Source: Monilinia fructicola (lineage: Eukaryota; Ascomycota; Leotiomycetes; Helotiales; Sclerotiniaceae). From it: DNA of 64,000 nt. Shown one piece after another: positions 48,163 through 60,167 of the stretch. The notes under the pieces were generated by a model that had not been told where the DNA came from, made no database searches, and saw only the letters and a program-made list of their open reading frames with translations. The stretch covers positions 1,290,501 to 1,354,500 of the forward strand of contig VICG01000001.1 in the NCBI GenBank assembly GCA_008692225.1, in the 5' to 3' direction. Both the position numbers and the translations under genes were made by a program. Within the stretch, counting starts at the first letter, position 1. The number at the start of each line of letters is the position of its first letter.

Positions 48163-48940
48163 ATTTAAGTGATGGATAGTCAATATTGATTGTCATGATG
48201 AGGGGTATGAATTGAATTGACCCGGGGGATTTCCTTTGTTTGAATGAGGTAAAAATACTGTTTGGTATTCCTGTGCAGTATTTTTAATGTAATTTTTTTT
48301 TTTTTCATATAGATAGAATATAGATGAGAGATTTGTATATACAATTCTGTTCGCTCAATACATAGTCTATATATTTGACTACTTTATCATATCTTCCTTT
48401 GCCGAAACTGTTTTGGTGATGACTTTTTTGTGTAATTATTTTGTACAGTATACCAATCATATGGCTCCAATCAGTTCCCCAATGCTTGGAGAAAATAGAA
48501 TCTCCACAGATTCAACTTTGGTGACTCTAGCACTTTCCATCAAGTTTGAAAAGATATTAACAACCATTAGCCTATTACTCATTTCTTCAAATTAGCAAGC
48601 ACACTTGAGTTGAGGTGGAGGCTTAGGGTATCAAGATGGATGTGGTGGTTGGGGAGTTGAGTAATTGTTTTGATCTCGAAACAGAAAAAAAGATTGGTAT
48701 CAACGTAGAACGTGAATGGATATATGGGTAGTCTTCTCTACCGCCAGTCTATAAATAGGTAGGTAGGTAGGTAGGTAGGCATTCAAGAGTGCTCCAGCAT
48801 TCATAGACACGAGATCCCAGCGGGCAAAAATTCGTCCGTTCAACAGTCTGTCGATGGACGGAATGGTATGCCTCTGTGGGTATCCTCAGATTCGTTTATT
48901 GAAGCATCAATATATCTATCAATCATTCAATTAGTCCATC

Positions 48941-48977
48941 AGTCAGTCAATCAGTCAATCAATCAATCAATCAATCC
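48941..48977. repeat. AATC/AGTC tetranucleotide repeat
   Basis: CAGTCAATCAGTCAATCAATC-type array in non-coding DNA. A related TTGA/TTGG array in the opposite sense lies at about 49405-49438. Confidence 0.8.
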
Positions 48978-51938
48978 TTACAGCACCTCATCAATCTCTC
49001 ATGTTTCACAGCCCAGCAATTGGTTCGAGATAAATATTCCGCAATGCCGCAACCGTCAGACCACTTCCTTCGCCGTGTTCGGCGCGTGCGAGCCTTCTAG
49101 AAATCTCCATCCGCTCCCCTCGGGATATGTTGCACGCCTTGCTCATCACCCGCATGGGGAGTTGGTCATGTGAGTTTCTGAGGCCTGTGTCGGGTTGGAA
49201 CTATATACAAGGTTGTGGCTTTGGGTAGCTGGTTGGAGTGTGTGTGGCCCGGCGGAGTGGTACGCTGGGTGGGGTGTTGCTTTGTTCGGAGGTTGGGATG
49301 CGATGCTCCGGGGAGGGGATGGAAGGGGGGCAGGGATCAGATTGGAAACTGTTGGTTTTGATATGGGAGGATAGGGAGGGGGCGTGGGAATGGTGGTTGG
49401 ATTTGATTGATTGATTGATTGGTTGGTTGGTTGGTTGGTATGCTGTATGTGTGTATGCTCATTGGATTGGGGTTATGAGATACGAATTTATCTATGCAGG
49501 GAGTCGAGGAAGATTGGGAAATGACATCGCAGTTCCGACCAAAAAGAGAGACAGGTTTGATGAGATTGACACATTGTAAATCGAGTTCAAACACAGGATC
49601 AGAATTGTTATTCAAAATCAATTGGGATTACGTCCAACAGTCTAACACGACGATGTTTAATGCCAGGGGGCAGATGAGTTGCAAAGCTAATCAACGTCGT
49701 GGATGCGATACTGACAATCAAAAGAAATGACAGCAAGATCGTACAATTTCTAACATTGGATCTTTCGACTAGTAGGAATCATACAAATCAATACTCAGGA
49801 CAGCGGATACTACAATCTCCAAAACATCTTTTCACAAATAGAGTACCCTTCATTGTACCGAAATGCCTCGAAATGCCCACTTGATGAAGCTCATCTGCGA
49901 CGATGCCTCAAGAACTTAGCTTTATAGAATGATGTCAAAACATTTCGGTTCCCAAGTAGGAGAACCAACCAACAAACATGATATACTGCTCACTAGGAAA
50001 TAATCTGTATGGATCCACAGAACCGAATCGCTGCTTGACGCTAGTTCAGGGCACAACGAACGCAGTACAAAAGAAAGGTCGTAAACCCTACTACTTCTAA
50101 ATAATTCATGTAGTCAACGCATCGATCCAATTTCATGGGCGCTCTGCTTCCCGTGTATCACTGACAAAGAGCTATTCAGAAAGAAATAGTATATGCGGAA
50201 AATCTTTTACGTTCCTTTAGTAAGGCGTCACATACAGCACATACTGTGCTAACGAGACAAGAACGAGAAAGGCGGGGATGTGGTAAATTGACAGCATTCA
50301 GTTGATGTTCTTGACCCATTTGAAACTTCAAACGACAATCGAAAGCATAATTGACGGCAGTGATAACTTCACTTGTCTGAAATACCCCTTGAACAATCGA
50401 CACCTTCTAATCATGCATGATTAGAAATACGCATCATCTTTGTTTTGGATGAAGAGCATAAGCATGTCTTTTTCCCTCGGTAAATACTGTATCGTGTCAT
50501 CGCAACGATTGAGAGGATTTCTGAGATGCTCAATATACAGTTTGTTCTTCCCTGAAATGACAAAGACTTAAAGTATCACTACGTACTTTTACGCTGCGCT
50601 GTACCGTTCCGCAGTCCAAACTACTAGTGGAGCCCAGCCTAGCTAACCTGGATCACGAGCTATGATCAATAAGATGCCGTGCCATCTTTCATATATATGA
50701 TGTGATAGGATATCTTTGCCCAGACCATAACAACAAGCTTTACTCTGATATATCGATAGTTGAATTAAGGTGCGCAGAGCTTCTGCTGGCTCTCCAATCG
50801 TTACTTTTGATAGCGTTCAAAAAGATGAGATGTATAAGTTGTGGTCCGGCGATAAATTTCTTGGATTGACGACATTTACGGGGTAAGGGTTTAGTCAACG
50901 ATGGGGTTTCATCGAAATACGCACCTTTTGTAAAATGGTAGGTAGTTAAAGCCCTGCCGTGATATTGGTATCCTCTGAAAATATCAGAACGGAACTCGGT
51001 AATGTAGGAAATTTGTGCGAAGGGGGATTCAATGTGTATTTGATGATTTCTCGTCTTCTTAGGATCTCGTCTATATAGACAAGAGATCTGGAAAAGTGTT
51101 AGCTTAGCTACAAAAGGGCAAGTTATCCCTCCATGTCCCTATACCCATTCACTTGGGGAGTTTCTGAAGCTGGACTATGCATGCTCAGAATATACAATCC
51201 ACTTGGAGGATTCATTGAATTTGAGTAATAATTTAAGAAAAGTCTTGGGCAGTATAGAATGGTGCTCCTATTGTTCTCTTTCCACTGCAGTTGTACAGCA
51301 GAATCAATCTCGGCATAAGAAAACTTGTGCCAGCATTCGAATCGTTAAGATATGCCAACCGTAAGGAGAAATTGTATGAGAATGATGGAAAGATAGAGAG
51401 TTTTTGCGGAAACTGGAGAACTTATCTTCGTTGGAGGGTATGCTCTTAGGCTCAAAGGTAAGTGACAATGAAAAGAAGTATCCGTGACAGCAAGTATAGA
51501 GACGAAAGTGACTGAGTTATACAACATGTAGCAGGATAATTATTATTAAATAACGGGAAACCTACGTCGAACACCCATTCGATATAGTTTTCTGAGACGG
51601 ATATTCATTGCTTCTGAGTTTTTCGAACCATTGAACCTCACGCCTGAGAGATGAGTCGAATGTTTGAGTGGATAGAATAGATAGCAAAGAAGAAAGTCAA
51701 TATGCGTGAGTACCTGTCCTCAGCAAAAGGTAAACGAAACAATTTCCCGGTCATTTGATACTCCTGAATAGAGATACCAATTTCTGGAATCACTCTACTC
51801 TGTACTGTGAGGAACTTTGACGACACCTCTTGTCATGCAATTAAGATTGCCAGAGGGGCATAAGATTTTAGCTCTTAGAACTGATCCGTCCCATAACAAC
51901 AGTATCACACGATGTTCCTGCGTGGCCTAGTCCACAAA

Positions 51939-52011
51939 GTGCGGCACTTAAAGTGCCGCACCGGTGTACCCAACATGTGGGTTCGATTTTACTCTCCCTG
52001 TGGGTCCCCAC
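51939..52011. other. three adjacent inverted repeats
   Basis: Three hairpins in 73 bp: a perfect 10-bp stem with a 3-base loop (51939-51961, stem GTGCGGCACT), a 5-bp stem with a 5-base loop (51968-51982) and a 5-bp stem with a 2-base loop (52000-52011). Between them is GGTTCGATTTT, similar to a Pol III B box. It could be a structured RNA, a transposon end or chance; no gene is adjacent. Confidence 0.4.
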
Positions 52012-53093
52012 TAAGAGGAGATTATGGATTCTTGAAGCGAGCATCGTCAGGTCTCGAATAGGAGGAAGATGAGAGACAATAATTGCTGATAATTTAGTTG
52101 CGGATAAGTGTGGAATGTATTTGAGGGCTGTTAGGGATCACGGCGATACCTCGGGAGGTATTTCGGTATCAGTTTTTCTATGGGGAGAAGCAAGTACCTA
52201 GGTAGGCCTGGAGGTATACGGAGTAATGAGTTTGGATGGGGATGGGGATGGTCAGGATCAGTCAGTGCGCTTTTGGGGGAACACAAAGTAAATGAGGGCG
52301 GTATGGAGCCCACGAGTTGACCAATACTGTATCCCAGCTTGAGATAACGGCAAGGCCATGGGAGTTTAGAAAAAGATAGAAACGTGGGGGTAAAAAACGT
52401 GGGTAGATGTGATGAATGCCGGTGGTCTGATCAAAACTACAAGCTCAATATCAACTGTCTATTCTGTAGAATCGTGTACTGTAGATATTCACCGGCCCAG
52501 ATTGTCAAAGCTGGGTACAATATATGAATGACTATAAGGGCCCCTTCATGCAATCGCTAAAGGGAAACTCCCAGTATAGATGTAGGACTTACAACTAGAT
52601 TTCGAAAATTCATGGCAATCTCCGACGGGAACCCTAGTCCTGCGAGAGATATTTTCAAAATGAAGCTTTTGATGTTTGATATGCGAGTACAGTACAGCAC
52701 AGTAGATTGAATGAATGATTAGGGATAAATCGAATCTTTGATCTTCCTGATACTACTCCGTAGTAGAGATATCGATTTTGAGTTCTCAATTCGACTCGAA
52801 ACAACATCTATGTTCAGGGATGTATATCCATACATGTAGTATTGATATTCGTATTGCAGATTGTAGATTGTAGATTTTATTGTCTATACTAAGTGCTAAG
52901 CTCAAGTACGAGGTGATGATCACTCTGTACGACGTAACCTTAGTAGCTGCGGAAAATATATCGGACCGATCACGTTTCTTTAAGGTTATCGGCAATGTCA
53001 CGGACTCACGGAATGCTCATCTTCCATGCGGCGTCTTCCCGTCTTGCTATCATTTTCGCAAAGTACAGAATATTGAAACTTTGTATACGAGTA

Positions 53094-53135
53094 CTGTGAG
53101 TAGTGTGAGTAGTGTGAGTATTGTGAGTATTGTGT
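53094..53135. repeat. 9-10-bp GTGAGTAGT tandem repeat
   Basis: About four and a half units of GTGAGTAGT/GTGAGTATT in non-coding DNA, ending at a TACGGAGCA word. Confidence 0.8.
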
Positions 53136-55210
53136 ACGGAGCACGTACAAGCCGCCATCTGGCATCAGATTCTCGGGACCGAAGTCCATTCATTGAAGAA
53201 ATCAACATTTGAGCTAGTGATGGCTTTTCTTTACATACGGAGCACAGTGATCGCAGCTTGTTGACCTGGTGAAAGTGGGTGTGGTGAGCAGTGAGTACGA
53301 GAACCCCAACATCAATCAATGCTGTCCTGATATTGATTGATGTTAACAGCCATAGAAGTAGATTGCTGTTTCTTCGTACTCCGTATCACCAGGTGACTAG
53401 GGAGGTAGGCAAGCCACTGATAAGAGAGGCTTGTTGTTGGTCTAATGTACCAAGTACCGACCGGCTCTACTACTTCTCTCCATGCCACCAGGGCTTGTCA
53501 AACATGGGGGTACGTACGTTAAGTTCATTATATCGTTCCATTTTAATATATTATATTGAGGTCCTAATCAATCGAAAAACAGGATTTCCATAATCATCGC
53601 ATCTCGCATGAGTTCAATGTTTATTCCAAGTCTTCAATTATTCCATGAGTCCATGACATTCTTCAGACTCCGTACAGTACAGTACAGAATAATATATCTT
53701 CAAAAGAAGGTTAATTGACAAGTGGAGAAACTTCGGAGATTACCAGGTACTTCAATGTACCGACAGCAAACCCCCATTTTTGAACTGGTATTCTGATACA
53801 GTCGAGAACGTGGCTGCAGGATCGTGATTTATGATTCGGAGAAATGCGTTCGGAAACACGTTTTTGCAGTAATACAAGCATTGTACAGTATTCAACAATG
53901 AATTTCGAGAAAGTTTGATGCCCTAAATCATCCGCAAACTCGGATGAACCGTTCTTGGATAATGCTCCGAGGTCAATGTTTTTCCAGATTCCAGAATATC
54001 AGGGTCCAGGCAATTTAAGCACGAACAGCCAACTTGCCGACATATCAGCCACTCGTACTTTACCGAATCTATTCGTGCCAGGAGCCGGTTAAAGACGACG
54101 CTGTACGATACTGTAGGAACTACAGATCCCTGAATGCCTACCTAGTGGCTATAGGCTATATCCCCATTTTCATTCGCGGCTTTTTACTCACTACTTTCTA
54201 ATCTTTCACTATGGCTCTTACCTTTAAAACAATCCCATGATGTGGCGGAATCACGGTCCATGATCCTCTAGGTCTATCGCTAAGTCAATGCTCATCATTG
54301 CTTGGAGGAAATCTTTTGAGCGTCTATCCAGACTCTAGAGATTTTCACTCCCACCAATCGATACAATGGCTAGCTTACCTTCACCGATATAACCTTTTTT
54401 CACAGGCAAAATCAAGCTTTTTTGACGCGTGTTTAACTTTTGGCGTAAATCTCACGTGGGAACTGCTGCTTCTTAGAGTTAGCTATTCTCTCCAGGGTCT
54501 TGCTATTATCCGACCTCATTCGGCTTGCAAAGTGATCAAACCGACGACGAGGAAGAAACAATGACAATACTCTGCGCTCTACATGCCATCACATTTTTAT
54601 TTTCATTTCACTTGACGCATCGTCTTGAACACTTACTTAGCTACAACAAAGTGCAGAAGATGGCGGAGTGGAGAATCCCTCCTGTTTGTGATATGAGATG
54701 AGTAGGCGAGATTCTTACGCGTCCTATCATATTCAATACTATTAAATCCGGGGAAGGTTCAATTACCGGTCTGGAATGAGCCAATCAGAAACATATCCGC
54801 AGGGTGTAGTAAATAGATGCGGGTCTAACGTTTACATCGCATGTTGAAAACTCGCAAGATTAGATCCGGAATAATTCCATTCTCCTGGTACTTGCGATCC
54901 TTGATTTTTGAAGCCCATACCTTTCTCCTATGGATCATGGTAGCCTCATCAGGAGTAGGCAATACTCTCTGTAGCATTCACTTATTCAAAAGATAAGTGG
55001 CATGGACCCTAGTAGGTCAGTGTTCCCTTGAACCAAAGTATTGTCCATGGAATTCTCACGTTATACAACCTAAATTTTGGCTTCCCGAGCATCAGACCAG
55101 GGGAAAAAGGAATTATCAGAACACATATTCTTCCGGCGCTAAGAATGATTGCTGGGGGCTCGAGAATGAAGCTTTATTCAACTGCAGTCGGTCAGGGGGG
55201 CAAGAAATCA

Positions 55211-55218
55211 TATAATAA
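55211..55218 (+). promoter_or_regulatory. putative TATA box of endo-polygalacturonase gene
   Basis: TATAATAA about 95 bp before the ATG at 55310. Position-based call. Confidence 0.4.
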
Positions 55219-55309
55219 CGCCAAGTAATCACCTCCAAATCCAAGAGATCACACTGCTCATCATCCTCCCCATTCATCACCTTCATTCATTCTTTGGCTC
55301 ATCGCAAAA

Positions 55310-56703
55310 ATGGTTCAGCTTTCTGCCTGTCTTCTTTTGGGGGCTTTGTCCGCTTTAGCCTCGGCTGCTCCCACTCAACCAGGTGTTTGCACCACCAACA
55401 CCAGTAGCTGGTGAAATACCACCAACACCTACTCCAGATATTGGCAAGCGAGCAACTACCTGTACCTTTTCGGGTTCGGGAGGAGCTGCATCAGCAAGCA
55501 AGTCCAAGACTTCTTGCTCAACCATCGTTCTCTCGGCACTTGCAGTCCCATCTGGTACTACATTGGACTTGACAGGTCTCAACAAAGGCACCAAAGTGAG
55601 TACATCTCAGCGCGCTAAAGGTATAGATTATACTGACAGATCAATAGGTCATTTTTGAGGGTATCACCACCTTCGGTTATGAAGAATGGTCTGGTCCTTT
55701 GGTTTCAGTTTCAGGAACTGATATCACTGTCACTCAATCCTCTGGTGCTTACCTTGATGGTCTAGGAGCCTCTTACTGGGATGGAAAGGGTTCCAACGGA
55801 GGAAAGACCAAGCCCAAGTTTTTCTATGCACACAACTTGATCAATTCGAACATTGAGGGTATCTACATCTACAACCCACCAGTGCAGGTCTTCAGCATCG
55901 ACGGTGCTAACGACTTGACACTTACCGATATCACCATCAATGCTTCTGCTGGTGATACCGATTCTCTCGGACATAACACCGATGGTTTCGATATCGGATC
56001 AAGTACAACTGTTACAATCACTGGTGCCAATGTCTACAACCAAGATGATTGCGTTGCTATCAACTCCGGCACGGTAAGTTGATACCCATTAACCTCAGCC
56101 AACAAATACTAATCATCGTCCAAGGGCATTACTTTCTCTGGTGGTGTCTGCTCTGGTGGTCACGGTCTTTTCCGTTGGATCTGTTGGTGGTAGATCTGAC
56201 AACGTCGTTGAAACCGTAACATTTGAAAACTCTGAAATCAAGAATTCTCAAAATGGTAAGCCTTGCATGATCCTTGAGTCAATCGAAGGTATAATCAGTA
56301 TATTAAACATTCCTCAGGTATCCGTATCAAGACCATCTCTGGTGCCACTGGAACCGTTTCTGGCGTTACCTACTCAGGCATCACACTCTCCGGCATTACC
56401 GACTACGGTATCGTCGTTAACCAAGCTTACAATGGAAAGGCTGGTGAGCCAACCAACGGTGTCAGCATCGACAAGTTCATCCTCAAGCAAATTACCGGAA
56501 CTGTCGAATCTACTGCTACCAACGTTCTCATTGAGTGCGGAAGTGGCTCTTGCACTAACGTAAGTCCCTTCTCTCTTCCTCTTTTGGTTTGATATTTGCA
56601 GAGCTCTAACTTCGAATAGTGGTCATGGTCCGGTGTTTCCGTAACTGGTGGAAAGACCTCATCATCCTGTGTCAACGTTCCAAGCGGTGGTGCCGCTTGC
56701 TAA
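55310..56703 (+). CDS. GH28 endo-polygalacturonase, secreted, two frameshifts
   Basis: Cuts internal alpha-1,4 bonds of homogalacturonan outside the cell. Exons 55310-55595, 55648-56073, 56125-56255, 56318-56559 and 56620-56703. The start [19 protein letters not shown] is a signal peptide; a propeptide follows that ends at a Kex2-type KR before ATTCTFSG. Catalytic motifs are complete: HNTDGFD, QDDC, GGHGL and RIK, with four to five Cys pairs and the typical end GAAC. Two one-base changes break the frame: a missing T in the T-run at 55386-55388 (the propeptide would otherwise stop at once) and an extra T in the run at 56168-56171, just inside the active-site GGHGLS motif. Everything else is undamaged, including all splice sites, so homopolymer sequencing error is more likely than a dead gene. 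The size, near 380 residues, is normal. Confidence 0.88.
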
Positions 56704-57951
56704 ATTATAGATGCAGTTCTATAAACATCCATTCCCCAGCATGGATATATCACTCGATCTCCTTCTCCACCAAACATTCGTTTTTCAGGTGGCGAATGGT
56801 ATCATAAAGATGGATCTTAATCACGTGCACTGAGGAGGTCAAATCTGTCGTTTCCGATGTGTCATCCTTTTCTCACCTGTATATATTACACTCTGTCCGT
56901 ACATAAATTCGGAGGTTTCCGATCTTCAATGTGAATAGTTGTTCTTCTTGGCATGTGCATATTATATTCGGGCCCTGCTCACGTGAGACAGATAAGCGTT
57001 CATTTGATCACATGCGTTTGTGTTACACTCTTCGTTTGATCGAATGCTTAGATGGAACCTATGTCTTAATGGCATGAGGCGTGGAAGGATCAGTCGAAAG
57101 CGTCATTATGCATTCAAATAACGATGTCCAATTGTGGGAGATAGCGCACCCTTGAAACCTCTACCCAATTGTCATTCGAAGGATGGTATCTTCTGACCAT
57201 GAGGCATATTCAACATGATGGAAGGCTTGCTTGCCTTGACTTCTGGGCTGCCAGGTTGAGATCGAGATGGATTTACTATCTATCTCTTTGCTGTAGGTTG
57301 CGAGGCTGTGAATGATGGAGTAATCAAATGAGTACTGATAGAGTATGATGATGATGATGACGGTTGATAATGATGATGTAATATTCTGCTCTTTCATTTC
57401 AACACAGTGATGTGTTACTTGTAAACAGGAAAGATATGATATACAGTAGACCTATAGAAGGTGGCATTAATCCTGTTATCTTGTACTCTGCAGAGGACAA
57501 GTATTCAAACTCAAATCAATCAGACTGGAAGTAGCGGACCTTGTTCCATAGGTCGTAGGTACAGGACGCAGTAGTTATATAAACCATGTTAACGTTGTGA
57601 CTGTTTCTAACAATAGTCCCCCTTTCGTCACGTGTACATGCAGAGGTAATTCCTCCACCAATCAAGAGAGACGGTTCGGATCGATGGAGTGTCAAATTAT
57701 TGAACCCTCGGGTAGAGGGATCACATTCTCCATGGATCCATATGCAGGCACATGAATCCGAGTGCGGAATCCTCATGATTATGCAAAGCGATAAGGATTG
57801 GTGATGGTGTAATGCATTACTTACTGTACTGTATTGGACTGTACTTGTACTCCGTACTGACTGTATCAAAGGATGTGGGAGAGAGATAAGAGATTAAACT
57901 TTCGTTCCACCGCGCGCATACAGTAAGTAGTTCTAGCATTCATACTATTCG

Positions 57952-57998
57952 TAGCATGGCATAGCATACATAGCATAGCATAGCATAGCATAGCATAC
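57952..57998. repeat. CATAG pentanucleotide microsatellite
   Basis: About eight imperfect CATAG units, directly followed by a TACCTAGGTA palindrome. Confidence 0.85.
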
Positions 57999-58539
57999 CT
58001 AGGTAGCAGCTAACCTTCTCTTCTCACCCTCTAACCTTATCAGTCGTGATCGATGGACCAACACAGCTACGGTAACAAGGTAAGATCCGGTTTCAACCCC
58101 TATTCATCATCATGTTCCTACCTACCTACCTACCTACCTCCCTACCTAGGTAGGCAACACGCAAATCGGACAAATCAAACGCGAGGACCCAGAGGAGAGA
58201 TAGATGAAGGTGATGAAGATGGCTTAGTTGTATTCGAAGACCGAGTACAGTTCTCCGTTTTATTACTCCAGATCCGGTGATGGCTGGTGAAATCTAGGTC
58301 ATCCGCCAGAAAGCCTCTTGTCTGAGCTTATTGGATCAATGGAAGGAAGGGAGGAAAGAGGGGACTGTGCCTTGTTTGTGTCGTTGGTTTGTTTGCTGTT
58401 TGTTGTTTGACCATCAGCTGAAATGATGCTGGCCGGTGGATGATGAGTAGCAGGCAGGCAGGTAGTAGGCAGGTAGGTAGATGGGTAGGGTAGGTAGGCA
58501 GTAGGGGGGTGTAGCTTGTTGATAAGCAATGAAACATCG

Positions 58540-58612
58540 TCTATTTCTATTTCTCTTTCTCTTCCTCTCCCTCTTTCTCGCTCTCTCTCTCTCTCTTCTC
58601 TCCTTCATCCAT
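58540..58612. repeat. CT-rich pyrimidine tract
   Basis: Runs of TTTCTATTTCTC and CTCTCTCT. Pyrimidine tracts of this kind often precede transcription starts in filamentous fungi; here it lies about 750 bp before the next start codon. Confidence 0.7.
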
Positions 58613-59356
58613 CGATCAAAGAAATCTTCACATATCTAGACAATCCAATCCAATCCAACTCATTTACATTTTCAATTCACCATCTATTCATATCTACTTT
58701 CATATACAAACAAATCTTACATAATCTATAATCAAGCAGGTCCATCCAGATATCAATCATCCTTCTTTATCCTCACTTATCCGATCATCATCTTCGGATA
58801 TCAGCCTCGCCTGACTCACACACCTAGCACGTTCTCCTTTCGTTGAACAGAACAAAACAGAACAGCTTCCTTTGTCTTTTGACTCAGAGGACTAAACCAC
58901 GTTTACATTCTCACTGCTATTCACCACTTAATTGTGTTTTGATTCGCAGTTTCTAATCTTGAACGTGTGATTCATCCCCTGTGCCGCAAATAATTGTCAC
59001 AGTCATCCGGACAAAGTCTAAACCATCAACTTTACAACCCTTCTAGTTCATCCTATAATCTTAACCATTCTTTTTGTTTTTTTCAACGTATTGTACAAAT
59101 ACCCTACAGATCTTCTTTCCGGTGCCGTCTTCAAATCCGAAAAGTACAAACAAAACAACACAATACGATAAGTACGCAAGCGTTGCAGAAAGAAGCTCTG
59201 CATTTCTATTTTAAGACGAAAGAGACAAAGAAAGCCCTCGCACTTTCTACGTTAGTCTTATTTCATTCTCTATTATAAGAATCGCTGTCCAATAAACCTT
59301 CCAATCCTACAACTTTGCGATATTCAAATTCATCAAACACAAGCAAGATATACAAT

Positions 59357-60167
59357 ATGTCTACCATCACAACCACCACTCCAACTTCTCTTATTCAACA
59401 CAGAGATATTCGCTCTGAGGCTCAGGCCTTCAAACGTGATAAGGATCATTCACAAAAATGGATCATGGGAGCCCGCCCACTCGCAGGTGTAAATCGAGCC
59501 ATCGCATGTTCAACTGATGGTTCCAAAGAAGAATCTGCCAAAGGAAAGGAGAAGGTTAGACCTCAGAAGTTGTGGAGTCAAGTGTATGTTTGCCATTCTA
59601 GCTACATGGAATGAAGGAAATCAAACTAACTAATAGTTTCTGCAGTGCCAATACTGACCGTCATCTCCGTAACCACTCCAAACATCGCTCCTAAACAATC
59701 TGGGTCCTCTTCCTACAACCACGGCCCTGTTTTCTTCATCCCGCATCGCCCGCAAAGTTGATGCTTATATTGAGGCTGCAGATCATGCATCTCATCCTCT
59801 CTCTCAATCCTTGCTCGATCTTCTTCCTACACATTCCAACAATACCTCTCCGTCCATTGCCACCGCAATCATGAATGCTGGAGACGAAGGTGTTCTCTAC
59901 TCTTTCGATAGACGAGATACACCAGATAACAGAGTAGACTTAGGCGGGCTTGTAGACTTGGCGGAACAAAAATGGGCCAATGAGCAAACCGAGAAGATTA
60001 TCAGGGGCGAGTACGAAGTCTTGGATGCGGAAGGAGAGACGATTCTTCAAAGACAAAGAGGCAGAAAGAGTCCAAGATCCAAGGCTCTCTCTCGTACTCG
60101 AGCAGAGACCAAGACTAAGGCCGAGGAAGTAGAGCCACTTGAGGATGATGGATTTGAGCTCATCTAA
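59357..60167 (+). CDS. hypothetical protein, 2 exons, one frameshift
   Basis: Not recognised. Exon 1 (59357-59583) codes for a hydrophilic start MSTITTTTPTSLIQHRDIRS with a Lys/Glu-rich end; a 62-bp intron follows (GTATGT to CTGCAG). In exon 2 the frame begins VANTDRHLRNHSKH and then stops near 59695, but the neighbouring frame carries on with LLNNLGPLPTTTALFSSSRI and stays open to 60167, ending in PLEDDGFELI. One missing base near 59684-59690 would join them into about 249 residues. The long second part is charged and helical (VDLAEQKWANEQTEKIIRG), with an Arg/Lys-rich patch before an acidic tail, which suggests an intracellular, perhaps nuclear, protein. No signal peptide or membrane segment is present. 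Confidence 0.6.

Larger units (their letters stand above)
48163..55309. other. 7.1 kb gene-free region
   Basis: The longest gap in the window. No frame exceeds about 110 codons and none resembles a known family; no transposase or reverse transcriptase fragment was seen. It holds T-runs (48293-48305), AGGT repeats (48759-48779), AATC repeats (48941-48977), TTGG/TTGA repeats (49405-49438), a triple hairpin at 51939-52011, a GTGAGTAGT tandem repeat (53094-53135) and copies of the TACCTAGGTA and TACTCCGTA motifs. It also holds the promoter of the endo-polygalacturonase. Confidence 0.55.
56704..59356. other. 2.65 kb gene-free region
   Basis: No coding frame with support. It contains an ATG triplet run near 57343-57363, a CATAG pentanucleotide array (57952-57998), AGGT arrays (58118-58156, 58448-58502), a CT-rich tract (58540-58612) and TACCTAGGTA and TACTCCGTA motif copies. 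The CT-rich tract and the following 700 bp may be a long leader of the gene at 59357. Confidence 0.5.

Noticed and set aside
48868..49730. Possible two-exon gene (48868-49169 and 49500-49730) with GTGAGT donor and GCAG acceptor
   Set aside because: The intron would be 330 bp, far longer than others here, the first exon runs through an AATC microsatellite, and the product resembles nothing known.
48163..55309. Search for transposon remnants, CRISPR arrays or viral genes in the largest gap
   Set aside because: No transposase, reverse transcriptase or integrase fragments, no terminal repeats that pair, and no regularly spaced repeats were seen.
58053..58280. 75-codon frame starting MDQHSYGNK followed by a donor-like GTAAGA
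   Set aside because: It runs through an AGGT/CCTA microsatellite; could be a leader exon of the gene at 59357 but nothing proves it.
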